In this document: positions 1-12,125 of the stretch, in pieces
Layout of the letters: every line of letters begins with the position of its first letter
Numbering within the stretch: the first letter of the stretch is position 1
From: Elysia chlorotica
Taxonomy: Eukaryota; Mollusca; Gastropoda; Plakobranchidae
Direction: 5' to 3'
DNA: 64,000 nucleotides
NCBI GenBank assembly: GCA_003991915.1
Contig: RQTK01000058.1
Location: 120,615-184,614, forward strand
Position numbers and translations under genes: made by a program
Notes under the pieces: model-generated
The model's input: only the letters and a program-made list of their open reading frames with translations
Told to the model about the DNA's origin: nothing
The model's database searches: none

Positions 1-150
1 CAATGCCCCATCGATGCCGCTAGTAATGTTTACTTTACGATGATGCATGATGTAACAATGCCCCACCATGGCAATAGTTCCTACGTCAGTTCACCTCCCA
101 ATGATGCACATAAATAATTATAACGTATCTCTGGGGGCTATGGTGACACG

Positions 151-245
151 GGGCGTGCCGTGTGCTTCTCGCCGTGCTAACCTCGGGCTAAGGGCGTGTC
201 GTGTGCTTCCCACCGTGCTAACCTCGGGCTTAGGGCGTGACACGC
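151..245. repeat. 41-bp tandem repeat, two copies plus a partial third
   Basis: Two adjacent units beginning GGGCGTG and containing GTGCTAACCTCGGGCT recur at a 41-base spacing (about 151 and 192), with a third start near 233. The block is much more GC-rich than its surroundings. No coding support is seen. Confidence 0.75.
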
Positions 246-763
246 GCGTGCTACTCCGGGGTGTACAAGTGTCTGCGGGATCGCCGGGATTTTAGAGACG
301 TGCCGGCCGTGTAACTCTAACAATGTTGTCTGCGTGGCTCGCCCGCCGTCTTCAGTAAGTTGTAAGTCGGGGCTGAGATTCCGTCATGGCCCCGCTTTTG
401 TTCGCGGTTTTACCACGCACTTTCATTGGGCTATGAATAAATTCACGCATTTCACGGTCGGAGGAACACAATATAATACACAATGCTAACAGTGATGATG
501 AAATGAATATTTATACATTCAGTGGCAATAAAATGTCCTGATCGGTGACCCATGTCGCAATACTAAACGTTGAGCATTGTAATTTCTTGGCGTACCATCT
601 GGGTTTTGTACTTCGCTTGCGTCAATACTGCACCCAGATAACAGATTATACAGACTGCATACATTTTCTAACAGAGGAAGAATAATGTTGTTTCTAGCGA
701 GTTCCTATAGAGTCCTTAGGGTGTCAGCTCAAACTGCTCGCCCCCATTTCAGTTGTTTTTGGT

Positions 764-869
764 AGAGGCGGCGGTAACAACTCGGAAAGCCCTACTGGTA
801 TTGAGTTGGTTTAGTTAGAGGCGGCAGTAACAACTAGGAAAGCCCTGCTGGTATTGAGTTGGTTTAGTT
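764..869. repeat. 53-bp tandem duplication
   Basis: Two nearly identical 53-base units start with AGAGGCGGC at 764 and 817. The duplicate abuts the 3' end of the SINE at 878-1133 and shares its GTTGGTTTAGTT-like tail motif. Confidence 0.75.
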
Positions 870-877
870 TTGTTAAG

Positions 878-1133
878 TTGGTTCAACGTCCAACGTCAGC
901 ACTGTATGTTGTAGACGGATCCCAAGATTGGCGTCTGGCATTTTTATGTGCTACCACACACGAGACAGGGAAGGGATACCATGACTCCTGTCTCAGCCTG
1001 TCACATTAATGAGTATACTTACACCGACCCAGCCAGTTAAATGGGGCGAAATTGGACATTGGATATCTGGCGATCGTGGGATTCGTTTCCGATCTGTAGA
1101 CCAACGCTCTACCACTTGAGCCAGTTCGCCCCC
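878..1133 (-). mobile_element. tRNA-derived SINE, near full length (family S1)
   Basis: On the minus strand the element begins with a tRNA-like head at about 1065-1133, with an A-box-like TGGCTCAAGTGGTAGAGCG and a degenerate B box. A central domain shared with the other copies here follows (GAGACAGGAGTCATGG, then CTGTCTCGTGTGTGG) and it ends in GGACGTTGAACC. At least seven other copies or fragments of this family occur in the window. SINE status rests on pol III box motifs plus repetition; no database comparison was made. Confidence 0.8.
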
Positions 1134-1159
1134 TACTGGTGTTAAAGGCATTGAGCTAA

Positions 1160-1357
1160 TTGTAACCCTCAGTTATTGTAACCCCCAGTTATTGTAATCC
1201 TCAGTTATTGTAACCCTCAGTTATTGTAATCCTCAGTTATTGTAACCCTCAGTTATTGTAACCCTCAGTTATTGTAACCCTCAGTTATTGTAACCCTCAG
1301 TTATTGTAATCCTCAGTTATTGTAACCCTCAGTTATTGTAACCCTCAGTTATTGTAA
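1160..1357. repeat. 16-bp minisatellite, about 12 copies
   Basis: The unit CAGTTATTGTAACCCT repeats without spacers, varying mainly at one position (AACCC versus AATCC). It lies just downstream of the SINE at 878-1133. Confidence 0.9.
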
Positions 1358-1458
1358 CTGTACTAAAATAATGTTATGTCACAGCTTGGAAAAGTCAATT
1401 ATCTTTTCAGTTGTATTCCCACAAGTCGTGAGAGCTTTAAAATTGGCACCTAAATATC

Positions 1459-1460
<2 letters not shown>

Positions 1461-1515
<55 letters not shown>
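1461..1515. repeat. (GA)n microsatellite
   Basis: Uninterrupted GA dinucleotide run of about 55 bases. Confidence 0.95.
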
Positions 1516-1517
<2 letters not shown>

Positions 1518-1895
1518 CTTGTGACATTTACGCATCTCGGTTAAACAATGTAACAACAACAGCGAATAGTGACCCAGTACACAGTACACACTGCACCACC
1601 TGGATAGATCTGGAGCTCTGACGTCAAAAGCACTAAAGAGATAAACGTAACAATGTGGGAGAAAAAAAAAAGGGGGGAGGGGGGGTAACAATATATTAAC
1701 AGAGTTTACTTCAAATCTCATCGGACTACATTATACTTATATTTAATGTGATAAAATTAATTACTCACGAAATAATTATTCACGAAAGAGGTACGCTCCA
1801 TCCCATCAATATTCTAAAAACAGAAGATGATTGACCAATTGTAGCATTTGTAATATTTGTATCAATGGCGTTCGATGCGTGGGAGGATACGAATA

Positions 1896-2075
1896 CGGTT
1901 TTGGAGGTCGCCGGTTCGAAAACCTTCATTGATCAAAATGTGTGTGTCTGATTCAGTGTCAGTGTGGCCGACTGAGACAGGAGTCGTGGTTTTCCGCACT
2001 GTCTCTGTGTAGCAGCACGCAAAATTGTCAGCCGTTAGTCTTGGAACCCGTCCACAGTAAAACCTATCTATATAC
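1896..2075 (+). mobile_element. SINE S1 fragment, plus orientation
   Basis: It starts near a B-box-like GCCGGTTCGAAAACC and contains the family's central domain (GACTGAGACAGGAGTC, then TTGTCAGCCGTTAGTCTTGG). It ends near TAGTGCTGACGTTAGA. The A-box half of the tRNA head is missing or diverged. Confidence 0.7.
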
Positions 2076-2548
2076 ATGTAGTGCTGACGTTAGATTTTCA
2101 GCAATCAGTTCAATCCAACAATAGACGATGCAGTCTGCTCCCCAAACCAAAACCACTATCTATCCCATAGAAGTAGGCCAATCTATTTATAGTGGTGACG
2201 TGTATAAGATTGTTGGTCTATTTTAGGCGACCATACACAACTTCTGGAGTGGTAAGTTAGATATGTAAAAGGTACAAGAACAGCAATATTACTGTTAGAT
2301 AATAATCTAGAACTAGATTAGATCTAGACTTTAAAGTAGAAGCATCAATAGATTTTGTCAGTGCAAATTTAGAGGCGCTCTGCCCAAACACCAATGTCAA
2401 ATCTTGTATTGAGCAACAGCCAGCAAATCTCAGCAGTTCAAAAACAAAGACAACTGAATGTAGGTCAGGCCCTACAACATCATTGAATTTCTATCATTTT
2501 GACTGGCATGTTTGTAGGACTGATTGGTGGATTATTTTGGAGCTCATA

Positions 2549-2665
2549 GATCTAGACTTCCTTTCAGTACATGTAGGCCTGATCAGATCTAGATAGACTT
2601 CCTTTCAGTACATGTAGGCCTGATCAGATCTAGATAGACTTCCTTTCAGTACATGTAGGCCTACA
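2549..2665. repeat. 41-bp tandem repeat, three copies
   Basis: The word CTTCCTTTCAGTACATGTAG recurs at 2557, 2598 and 2639, a strict 41-base period. The unit also carries AGATCTAGATAG, a word seen in many parts of the window. Confidence 0.9.
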
Positions 2666-3162
2666 TTGTTCTACCTTAGTAAGAACGCCTTGCCCAGACC
2701 TGATGACAGAAATCTGTCTATGACCCCTGAACGACCTTGACCGGACCAAATTAAACAACAGAACTAGCCTGGTCACAAAGCCACAGGTGCGTAAACAACA
2801 GCGCGAGCATTGCAATGAAACGACATGTCTCCCTCAATGTCTCCCTTGCCTTCCCTAGCACTACAGTACCAGGATACACGAATGATGTACAGCTGTACAC
2901 AACAGATAACATAATCTCAAAGCGCGACTCAACACTGAGAATAACAATGTCAACACTTCGAGCTTGCAGGCACGAGATCATATCCTGGTGCATTATATAT
3001 GACAATGTAATACTAGACAAGCTAGATAGAGCTCTCCGATTTACTGCTTAGCGACATTGTTATTACCTCAAGTTATCAAGGCCGACCTCTTCACCGCAAT
3101 TTTGAGATCGGGACCACACGTTGTTTACTCGGCAAACCCGAAGAGAGGACATCGCCCGACAG

Positions 3163-3320
3163 AATTACCAACTTTATTTATCTACATGTACTTCAAAACA
3201 AATAAAAAACCAACAATTACCAACTTTATTTATCTACTTCAAAACAAATAAAAAAACCAACAATTATTAACTTTATTTATCTACATGTACTACAAAACAA
3301 ATAAAAAAAAAAACCAACAA
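3163..3320. repeat. about 50-bp tandem repeat, three copies, with an outlying copy
   Basis: Units containing ACTTTATTTATCTAC followed by CAAAACAAATAAAAAA and ACCAACAA repeat three times. A further copy lies about 190 bases downstream at 3509-3558, so the array was probably longer or was split. Confidence 0.8.
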
Positions 3321-3624
3321 AAGAGATCCCTGTATTTGAACGAGACGGTATATCAACACCAGTTGGTTCTGATATGAAAGGCTCAATTCGGAAACAAACC
3401 ACTAAATCATACTGATATAGTGATATTGAACTTCTTATTAAAGTGCACGTTCTGTTGATAAATAATTATCTACCACAGAGACAATAGTAACAATTACTAT
3501 ACGCAACAATTACCAACTTTATTAATCTACTTCAAAACAAACTAAAAAACCAACAAAAGTATACCCTGCGTAAAAACAAGTTATTTAAACTAAAATTTTG
3601 GAGATGTAGCACACTCCGTCCGTG

Positions 3625-3921
3625 TTATTTATTATATTCAGGTGTTCCAAGCGCTCGAGAGAAACGACAAGGAAAAGCTGCCACGAACCGACAGACCTGA
3701 CACTTGGAGCCACGATGGTGTCCTGTCTCTGCCGACCGCCAATCTTTGGTTAGGATGAAAACAACGATAAACGCAGCGATAACGACAAGTTGTAGATAAA
3801 AGCCCAAAAATGAGAACACTTTGTTGACAATTAACACATGTCCAAGCAACGGGGGCAAGTTCAGGTGCAAAGTTTTCAGTGTCGGGTGACTTTGTCTTGT
3901 CGGCGTCAGACTGGTCACCAT
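3625..3921 (-). CDS. possible exon with one hydrophobic segment, unidentified
   Basis: An open frame of 98 codons on the minus strand includes a strongly hydrophobic stretch (about residues 30-59: FSFLGFYLQLVVIAAFIVVF and neighbours) followed by basic and Cys-containing sequence, the pattern of a signal anchor. A second minus-strand frame (3638-3940) is also open over the same bases, so the open length alone is weak evidence. A donor-like CAG|GTCTGT lies inside the frame near SKCQ. I do not recognise a family. This could be a first exon of a type II membrane protein or simply non-coding DNA. Confidence 0.18.
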   Translation of the reverse strand: MVTSLTPTRQSHPTLKTLHLNLPPLLGHVLIVNKVFSFLGFYLQLVVIAAFIVVFILTKDWRSAETGHHRGSKCQVCRFVAAFPCRFSRALGTPEYNK

Positions 3922-4106
3922 AAGCAGCTGTGACCTTCACATTGATAAAAGGTCGACTGCTGGGACCTAAAGTTAGAAAATGATACGGCGAGGGAGAAAG
4001 GAGGAAAAAGAAGGTTGAATTTAAATTTGTGCTGAGGGTGAGTGAGTGAGTTGGTGTTTACGGCACGTCAATACGGTAACGGCTATACATGTATTGTGCT
4101 GAAAGA

Positions 4107-4115
4107 TAGAGAGAG

Positions 4116-4208
<93 letters not shown>

Positions 4209-4235
4209 AGAAGGGAGAGAGAGAGAAAGAGAGGG
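4107..4235. repeat. (GA)n microsatellite, imperfect
   Basis: GA run with AAGA and GGAAG interruptions. Further GA/GGA-rich sequence continues to about 4425. Charged or Leu/Ser-rich open frames here come from the repeat and are not genes. Confidence 0.95.
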
Positions 4236-4629
4236 GAGAAAGAAAAGCAAAAGAACGAAAGACAAAAAGAAATAAGATGATGGAGAAGAAGAAGGTCTAA
4301 CTTAAATTTGTGGAGAGAAAGGAAATACATGTAGAAGGTCGAATTAGGGGAAAAGAGAGAGAGAGATAGAGACAGAGAGAAGGAGAGGGGGGAGGGGGGG
4401 GGCAGATAGGGAGAAAGAGATAAAGAAGGTTTAGATAGACTACAACTATATCTATTTTCTACATCTTGATAGATCCCAAATTACTAAGGAATTCCTGGCT
4501 GAACTGTACACAGCGAGACGTCATCGGATTCGTGAATCCACCCGAGGGACTTTCAAAATTATTAGATTTAGGCCATGACTAGCAGACTACTGCGTGCATT
4601 TCAGGTTGTGAGGAGCTCGATATTTAATT

Positions 4630-4998
4630 ATGGCAGGATCAAATTTTATCAAACTTGGTCAAATTAAGGTTCAGGGTACAATAGGAAAGCCATTCTTCGA
4701 GAAAGAGATACAGAAGAAATTCGAGAAAACGGATTCCAAAATTGCGTTCGAAGTGAACAAACGAGGCGGATTTAAATATGCTGTTGTCGAGCGAAAACAA
4801 GAAACGAAAGATACCGACCTGCGCATGATCGATTCAACTTCAGAATTGACCCACTTTTTGGTTTTAGGACAGCGCGGAGAATTTCAATCAGAGCGGAGTC
4901 CAGCTAAAAAAAATTCGGACAATAATTATAGTCGGCAAGGGACTATAACTGTCGGCAGCTCAAGGATCGACCGTCGGCGCTTTGACTGCTCGTGCGAG
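4630..4998 (+). CDS. candidate coding exon, unknown protein
   Basis: An ATG in good context (A at -3, G at +4) opens 123 codons that run to a good splice donor (GCGAG|GTAACA at 4998/4999). Without splicing the frame stops at 5028 (132 aa). A possible acceptor (GCATTTCAG) ends at 4604. The predicted peptide starts MAGSNFIKLGQIKV, is Lys/Glu-rich in its first 60 residues (KEIQKKFEK, VERKQETKD) and has no low-complexity or transposon signature, unlike most open frames nearby. I do not recognise a family and no continuation exon was identified downstream. It may be the first coding exon of a plus-strand gene whose rest I cannot see, or a pseudo-exon. Confidence 0.35.
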
Positions 4999-5954
4999 GT
5001 AACAAATATATCGATGAGTTTTAAATAAATAGATGCAACTTTTGCTGAAATCTGTATTTCTTTTAATGTTTTATAGTAGCTTAATACATGTATTACAATG
5101 TATTACATTGTTTTCTTGTCATAGTATCCAGTTCGTTGTAGGCCTAGTTTTCTCTAGATCTACACAACTTATAAATTCGATGTAAAAATAATAAAAGGCC
5201 AAATCTTGGTACGCATACAAATAAAATCCACACATTCCTTCGGGTGGTTACAATCTGCGTGAAGCTATCGATCTAAGTCTTACAGCAATAGAAAGTAGAC
5301 TATCCGCCAGGCAAAACGTAATCTGCTCAGTGCATTCATCATACAATGAATAGGGCCTACCCTGATCTACTCACCGTTAAAGTTGGCTGTACTAAAGAAA
5401 GAGGCAACTCCAGAAAACCAAACACGCTGTCTTGGTTTCTTTCAGTCACCTATGTTAATGTATCTTGTGATTGGTGTAATACCATATCAATTTCTACAAT
5501 ATGTCACCATAGAGAGGACGAACAGAGCAAAAGATGGACTCTCACCCTGAGCAACCTGTGCGAGTGTGTGATGGGTGGGGGCTGAGCCGTTAACTCGAAC
5601 TGAAGTCAGTGAAGTGAGCCACCCCAGGGATAAGTTGGACCCAGCCGCGCGACAACAACAAGACGAGCCGCCAAAGCTTACCTACCACAGCTCGCCCCGG
5701 CTCGGGAGAAAGTCGGGCCTCGGAACCGCACCACACACAGCTGCTGCCAACTCAGCCCGCCATCGGACCCCACAGTAGTGCTACAGAAAACTGTGAGACA
5801 CCCCCAGCCATAGTCCGGGTTTGTAGCGCTCAGTTAGCAGCTCAGCTACTATACTACTACATGTACTAATACTACTTTGTACGCCGGTACTGCAGGCCGA
5901 GTGCTGACCCAGGTCTGAGGTCAGCTAGCCACGCCGGGTCACGCCAGCTGCCCG

Positions 5955-6069
5955 CCAGGTACTGAGGTAATGTTGTGGATGTTGTGAGGGGCTCAGGATA
6001 GGCCGGGTCACACCAGGTACTGAGGTAATGTTGTGGATGTTGTGAGGGGCTGAGGATAGGCCGGGTCAC
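5955..6069. repeat. 58-bp tandem duplication
   Basis: Two units starting CCAGGTACTGAGGTAATG (about 5955 and 6013) differ at only a few positions and end in GGCCGGGTCAC. They lie in the GC-rich island. Confidence 0.85.
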
Positions 6070-6353
6070 GGAGCTCCCCCGTCACGGGCTGGAGGTAAGA
6101 GAGGCGGCCCCAACTGGGGCAAGACGGGAGCGCTACTAGCCCGACTTAATGCGGTCGTTCTCTTTCTCTGCCCGAGTACTTGACTTTCTCTCGTCCTTTA
6201 TCCATCCACATATCTGTACCTCATTTTCTTCCAAATTGTATCCATAGATCCATATAACCAACCATCTGTCTCTCAGAATTTCTCTTATACTTTATCAATT
6301 TACTCATCTTTGTTTTGTGTCTGTCTGTCTTTCTGTATCTGACGTTCTAACAT

Positions 6354-6780
<427 letters not shown>

Positions 6781-7440
6781 CTTTAGTCTACATTGTCATT
6801 ACCATAAAATCGATATCACCAATATACAATCACCCAAATAAATAGGTTTATTAAGTTTGGATGGTAATCGATATGATCCTGATATCAATTATCAATAATT
6901 GCGACATACAAACAGTGACAGTGTTAATTGTGTAGTGATAAGTCGACCTCAGTCGAGACAACCGTACAAACCAGATAGGCCTGAGAGATCTTTATGTCCC
7001 AGTTATGTGCGCTCAGAGATAGGCACATGGTATATTTTTTACTACATGTTTTTGTTTAAACGGCTGCTCACGTGTAGACCTAGTTAAAATATAGGCCTAA
7101 ACATTTTTTACTGATCAGCATTTACATTTTTGTCTCGTTCACCAGATAAACAAAGCCTGTGGCCTTAATTATAGGTTTGTTGTTTATCTTCTCCCCACTG
7201 CCACCTACAGGCGTGCAACTCCCTGCACGGCGGGCGGCGGGTTGCTGGAGCTCCGGCCTGGGCTAGACACATCGGGCACGCGGGGTCAAAGTCGGTCAGG
7301 GAAAGCGAGCTACACACGCGCACACAGGCACACTACGTATGTGCAGCTCTGACAGGGATAAAGCGATTAGCGGATAAACATCTCACTGAGATTGTGAGGG
7401 TCTCAGTTCAGTGAGCTCGCTTCTTGGGGGTTTTGTTTTC

Positions 7441-7470
7441 TGTTGTTGTTGTTGTTGTTGTTGTTGTTGG
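7441..7470. repeat. (GTT)n microsatellite
   Basis: About ten GTT units, followed by GGTGGTGGTG. A G homopolymer of about 15 bases follows at 7577-7591. Confidence 0.9.
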
Positions 7471-7593
7471 TGGTGGTGTTGTAACACTTCTCGGCACTAT
7501 CATCTTAGGTTAAACGCACGCCTCCTTGCCCCCTAAATAAAGTAATGTACTAAAAAATCATAACACAAACAGAGGCAGGGGGGGGGGGGGGTA

Positions 7594-7655
7594 CCAGCAA
7601 AGATTCGAACCGCTGCGGCTTACCCCCTGCTCGGCACTCAAGAGAGCTAAAAACT
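7594..7655 (-). mobile_element. tRNA-like remnant (possible SINE head)
   Basis: On the minus strand a near-consensus B box, GCGGTTCGAATCTTTGC, lies about 35 bases after TGAGTGCCGAGCAGGGGG, a weak A-box-like region. No acceptor stem pairs convincingly, so this is not called as a functional tRNA. It does not carry the S1 central domain. Confidence 0.3.
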
Positions 7656-10150
7656 GAATGGCCATACGACAAGATGTTTTGTTCTGTTTTTACACTCGTT
7701 TCAACGGTGCTGGTTTTTTGTGCATTTTTTTTCTTCTTTTTGGACTTTAACCCCTAGAGGTGTACACGACCTCAAGCAAGCAGCGGAAATAAATGAGTAT
7801 TGAGTACCGGGGCAGGCAGAGAGGAAGGCGGATTCTTGGTCAGGGTGTCCATGCACGCAATGCATGCTGTCTGGTAAACACTTGAACAACACCAGGGTAT
7901 AATCAGGTCTTTAAAAAGAAGGGTTTGCTCGCCTCCACATACACATAGAACGTTCTAATATAATTATTTATGTAGATAAGGACCAATCCTAAATTCTCTC
8001 GATAAAAGTTTATCATTCTTTGGCGCTTAATTCTATAGCAGTGATATATGGTGCGAGTGTAGCTTCCTAGTTGTTTGTGCTACAGGGTCCCACTAGTTCA
8101 TATAAATCTATAGGCAATATATAACAAAACAATAACAACAACAAACAAACATACGAAACAAAAGAGAAAGAAAAAGTAAACACACCCTCATCTTATTGAT
8201 CTGCCCGCCCATTTAATGAGAGCTACTACATTTCCTTATTTCGTCCAGTTTCAGGCAAACCACAGGAATCTCAGTTCTTTTATTCTGAGACCAAACAGTT
8301 TGAAAACAACAGAAATGGAAGCATGGGCGACATTAATTTCCCGCTACTCCGTATTTTTGGTCTTGCGCCCCGGTATGACTAGAAGGCTTTGAACCAAACA
8401 AACAAGACTACGGTACCGTGCGACTTGGTCGTCAGACTGAGCTCAGCTGATGGCACCTGTTTGTTGACAGACAGAGATCTCATCTACCAGGTATACATGT
8501 CAGCTGATGTACCATTTTCCATGTATGATTCTTGGCACCTTTTGGGAAATCTTGAGATATTGCTTAACGTCAAACGTAAGCACTTTATACGCTATTTTGT
8601 GGACGGGTTTAGAGAATAACGTCTGACAATAACGCGCTCTAGCGGGTGTAAAATCTGCTACTCTAGACCACTCCTAAACACGTCGGAAGACAGTCACCTA
8701 CAGTGTAATAGTAAATGAATGGGGAAAAATTCCAACGTTTTTCGTGTGTGATGAAGCATGACTGCCTTCCCATTCCAGTATTAGCGTTGAAAGCTTTATA
8801 CCGAAGTATATACATCGCGAAAAATAATTGGCGCATATGAAAGGTCGTGGATTCTGATTGAGGCTTCTGTAGGGACAGGCCAAGTCACTAAATTGGCAGA
8901 CGTAAACACAATCATTGATTCGAGATTTGGTTAAAAGAATCACTAGTGATCTACGCTAGTAAGAACCGAACCGAATTATTCTCAGAGAGTAAACCAACGC
9001 TCAGCCTACATAACAACAAAGTAAACTAACCCAAGTGTGTGTGATACACTGGAATGGTACACCCGCCAATCCGCTCAGCTCATGTAGTATGTATCTAAAT
9101 GCAAAAATGTTGACTACTTCGGAAAAAGCTTTGAACTTGAACAAACCTTGGACTTTGCTGCCAATAGTACAGTGTCTAAAAATGAGCTTGCCAAGAAAAC
9201 ACAACCGTGGGCAATAGCCAAAGGTTCTGCTGTAGTTGTTGGCATGACGTCATGGCCTTGACCTTCGCCAGGTCTCCCCAACAAAGTTCAACGCTGGCCG
9301 GTTAACTCCGGGTCCCATGTAACAAAAAACAACATGTTCTGTTGATGTTGAACAGTAGCTGTCGAGGCTCGCGGAGTTTTCTAGACTAGGCTGCCAGCAT
9401 GCCGAGAGAGCTGAGAGCCACAGAGCTTAGGTTAGAACAAATGTACGACTGTTGCACAGCAGTGTGTGTGAAATTACATTATGTAACGGTTTTCGACATG
9501 CCGACATCCTCAATCTACAGCTTGAAATAACAGAAGTTATCAAGGTTAAAGGGAGAATCCAAAGGGCAGAGCAGTGCGCGGTTTCTATTCGGAAGGTTGC
9601 GAGTGTGTGCGATTTCGTATTAACAAGTCCCGTGTATCCCGACTTGGGGGCTCAGCGCCGTAAAGGAAATTCCCTGAGATCTGAGAGACGCTACACAAGG
9701 GGGAGATTACTTTACCCGACCAAAGACCCAAACACGTCACGGTCGCGCCCTCTACACATTGAGCGACTAAATCGCCACACTCACACAGAAACCAGATTAA
9801 AGTGCATGTAGTAAAGGAGATCTAGTACTAGTAGTAGAATCTTTTGCCGAAGCTACTGGAGTGCCCCACCGACCACTGTCCCACAAACACAATAAAGACT
9901 CCAGTTTTAGATAACACGATTAACACAGTTTTATCAAGTCAGCCCGACCGCGATCGTTGACCTGTGGCTAGGGGAACTGGGGAAGTAGGCTCAACAAAAG
10001 AACAGCGAGAGCAGGTCGGCGTGGTTTGTAACCTGGATTACTCACACTAGTGACAGCTGATACTGTGATAGGTAATAGTACTAATACCCTGGCCTTTTAC
10101 ACAGCGGCACAGCAACGGGTCATGCATGTCTCCATAACCCCATAACAACA

Positions 10151-10553
10151 TTGATGCTGGTGTGCAATTACAATATAGGTGATGGTGTGCAATTACAATA
10201 TAGATGATGTTGTGCAATTACAATATAGATGATGTTGTGCAATTACAATATAGATGATGTGCAATTACAATATAGATGATGTTGTGCAATTACAATATAG
10301 ATGATGTTGTGCAATTACAATATAGATGATGTTGTGCAATTACAATATAGATGATGTTGTGCAATTACAATATAGATGATGTTGTGCAATTACAATATAG
10401 ATGATGTTGTGCAATTACAATATAGATGATGTTGTGCAATTACAATATAGATGATGTTGTGCAATTACAATATAGATGATGTTGTGCAATTACAATATAG
10501 ATGATGTTGTGCAATTACAATATAGATGATGTTGTGCAATTACAATATAGATG
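10151..10553. repeat. 25-bp minisatellite, about 16 copies
   Basis: The unit GATGTTGTGCAATTACAATA (plus TAGAT) repeats at 25 bases with very low divergence. One unit near 10255 lacks the GATGTT portion. The array passes directly into trinucleotide runs at its right end. Confidence 0.95.
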
Positions 10554-10554
10554 A

Positions 10555-10615
<61 letters not shown>
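10554..10615. repeat. (ACT)n microsatellite
   Basis: About 20 perfect ACT units begin in the last minisatellite unit (GATGATACTACT) and are followed at once by AAG repeats. Confidence 0.95.
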
Positions 10616-10616
<1 letters not shown>

Positions 10617-10800
10617 AAGAAGAAGAAGAAGAAGAAGAAGAAGAGAAGAAGAAGAAGAAGAAGAAGAAGAAGAAGAAGAAGAAGAAGAAGAAGAAGAAGA
10701 AGAAGAAGAAGAAGAAGAAGAAGAAGAAGAAGAAGAAGAAGAAGAAGAAGAAGAAGAAGAAGAAGAAGAAGAAGAAGAAGAAGAAGAAGAAGAACAAGAA
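10616..10800. repeat. (AAG)n microsatellite, about 60 units
   Basis: Nearly perfect AAG/GAA run with one frame break near 10644. It is a polypurine tract long enough to permit triplex or H-DNA. Homopolymeric open frames across it are artefacts. Confidence 0.95.
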
Positions 10801-11764
10801 ATAGGAATAAAATTGAACCAAATAATGACCGACGTTCGATACGATTTTGTGTATGCATGACTGTCAAATCATACAATTGCATGTTCTATAATTGGATTTG
10901 TACATGTATTGTATACCTCCTTGAAGTAGGTTAAAAATATTGTTACACAAGATTAAGAACATAATTACCATGAACCAAAATAATATTCCCCCCACAGATC
11001 GTGTTAAAACCGAAAAACATTAATAGTTTTTAATTCGCTTAAGTTATAGTTACACAGTTTAGTTTCGGTTTTGCCTTTTCATCAAACCAACTAAACGTGC
11101 TCAGTTAGTCCCAAGTAAATCAAACTTATTAATGGGCGATGAATTGTCTACAGCCCAGAGAACAGGCTCATAGAGACAACAACCTGGTTTATCTTGGACA
11201 AGTTTTATCTAGAATCTATAGAGTCGGTTAAGAAAATGGACCAAATTTCGTTTTAGAATTCCTAAATGCGAACATGCTTCGCCCTTATTTCATGTATTTT
11301 ATTTTTGGTCGCAGTGAAGTAGAGTTGACAAAAAACAACCTACAAAATTCGAACACGCATTATAGATAACTTGAATAGATTAAGCTACAATCTGACAAAC
11401 TAGTCATTGAGCTCACACTAACGAAACAAACTACAGTGAAATTTCTTTAATGTAAACTGTAGCTTCATATATAATTTTTATATTGTTCCTGGAGCGCTAG
11501 ATTCCTTTTTCCACTTACAGTTCAATGATTTTTAAGGAAACATTTTTTAATAAACTTTCTAAGAGGTTTGTCTCAAACGGATCGCACGGTAGATCTACTG
11601 TCATCTACATCTCGTCTAGAACTCTATCATTTTTAGAGAGCTAGAGTGTTGTGTTGATTTCTAATGCATGTAAATTGTAAACTGCCTCAGCCTATCCAGC
11701 TCAGGTAGAGTCAATAACACCGCAAAAGTGCACATTATAGTTTTTAACCTGCTAGTCCCACATC
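10801..11764. other. AT-rich sequence, nothing recognised
   Basis: No domain-bearing frame, tRNA or clear repeat copy is seen in this stretch. Confidence 0.5.
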
Positions 11765-11952
11765 TCGGCCAATCGATTCCCTCTAGAGGATATGTTTAGG
11801 ACCGATCTGTAACTTGACGTCAGAGTCAGGGCGGCCTTGCGTTGGTTTGGCAGCTCGAGTGCTCAGCGAGTCGGTGTAGCGAGTCGCCTCCCTCTGCTGG
11901 TCGTCACGTAGGCCCGGCAAGTCGGTGCCAGGAGCCCCGGGCTGATCCCCAG
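11765..11952 (+). promoter_or_regulatory. promoter-like segment with possible non-coding first exon
   Basis: A CCAAT motif (11769-11773) is followed by a perfect CRE palindrome TGACGTCA (11815-11822), then about 130 bases of GC-rich sequence ending in a near-perfect splice donor, CCCCAG|GTAAAC (11952/11953). The GC content falls sharply after the donor. This is the layout of a promoter and 5' UTR exon of a plus-strand gene. No ATG-initiated coding frame is evident in the exon and I cannot identify the downstream gene. Confidence 0.3.
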
Positions 11953-12125
11953 GTAAACTACTTGTTTACCGCAAACTCAAAAAGGCTGGGGGGGTTCACA
12001 TTCGAGGCGAGGTCGAGGCTATTACAATTTTAGATGTAATTGTACCATTCCCTCACAGCAAAACCCGGGACAATATGGTAGGGTATCCTGGACCTACCGA
12101 GACAAGTAGCGACCAGACCATTCGG

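Noticed and set aside
1160..1357. CRISPR-like regular repeat
   Set aside because: The 16-base units are contiguous with no unique spacers, and the DNA is clearly eukaryotic.
7594..7655. Functional tRNA gene on the minus strand
   Set aside because: The B box is good but no acceptor stem or anticodon stem pairs convincingly; kept only as a low-confidence tRNA-like remnant.
9452..9811. 119-codon plus-strand frame
   Set aside because: No recognisable domain, no convincing splice or start context, and composition like surrounding non-coding DNA.
10490..10934. Long poly-Leu, poly-Lys, poly-Arg, poly-Phe and poly-Thr open frames on both strands
   Set aside because: They are the translations of the ACT and AAG trinucleotide runs; every phase of a stop-free trinucleotide repeat is open.
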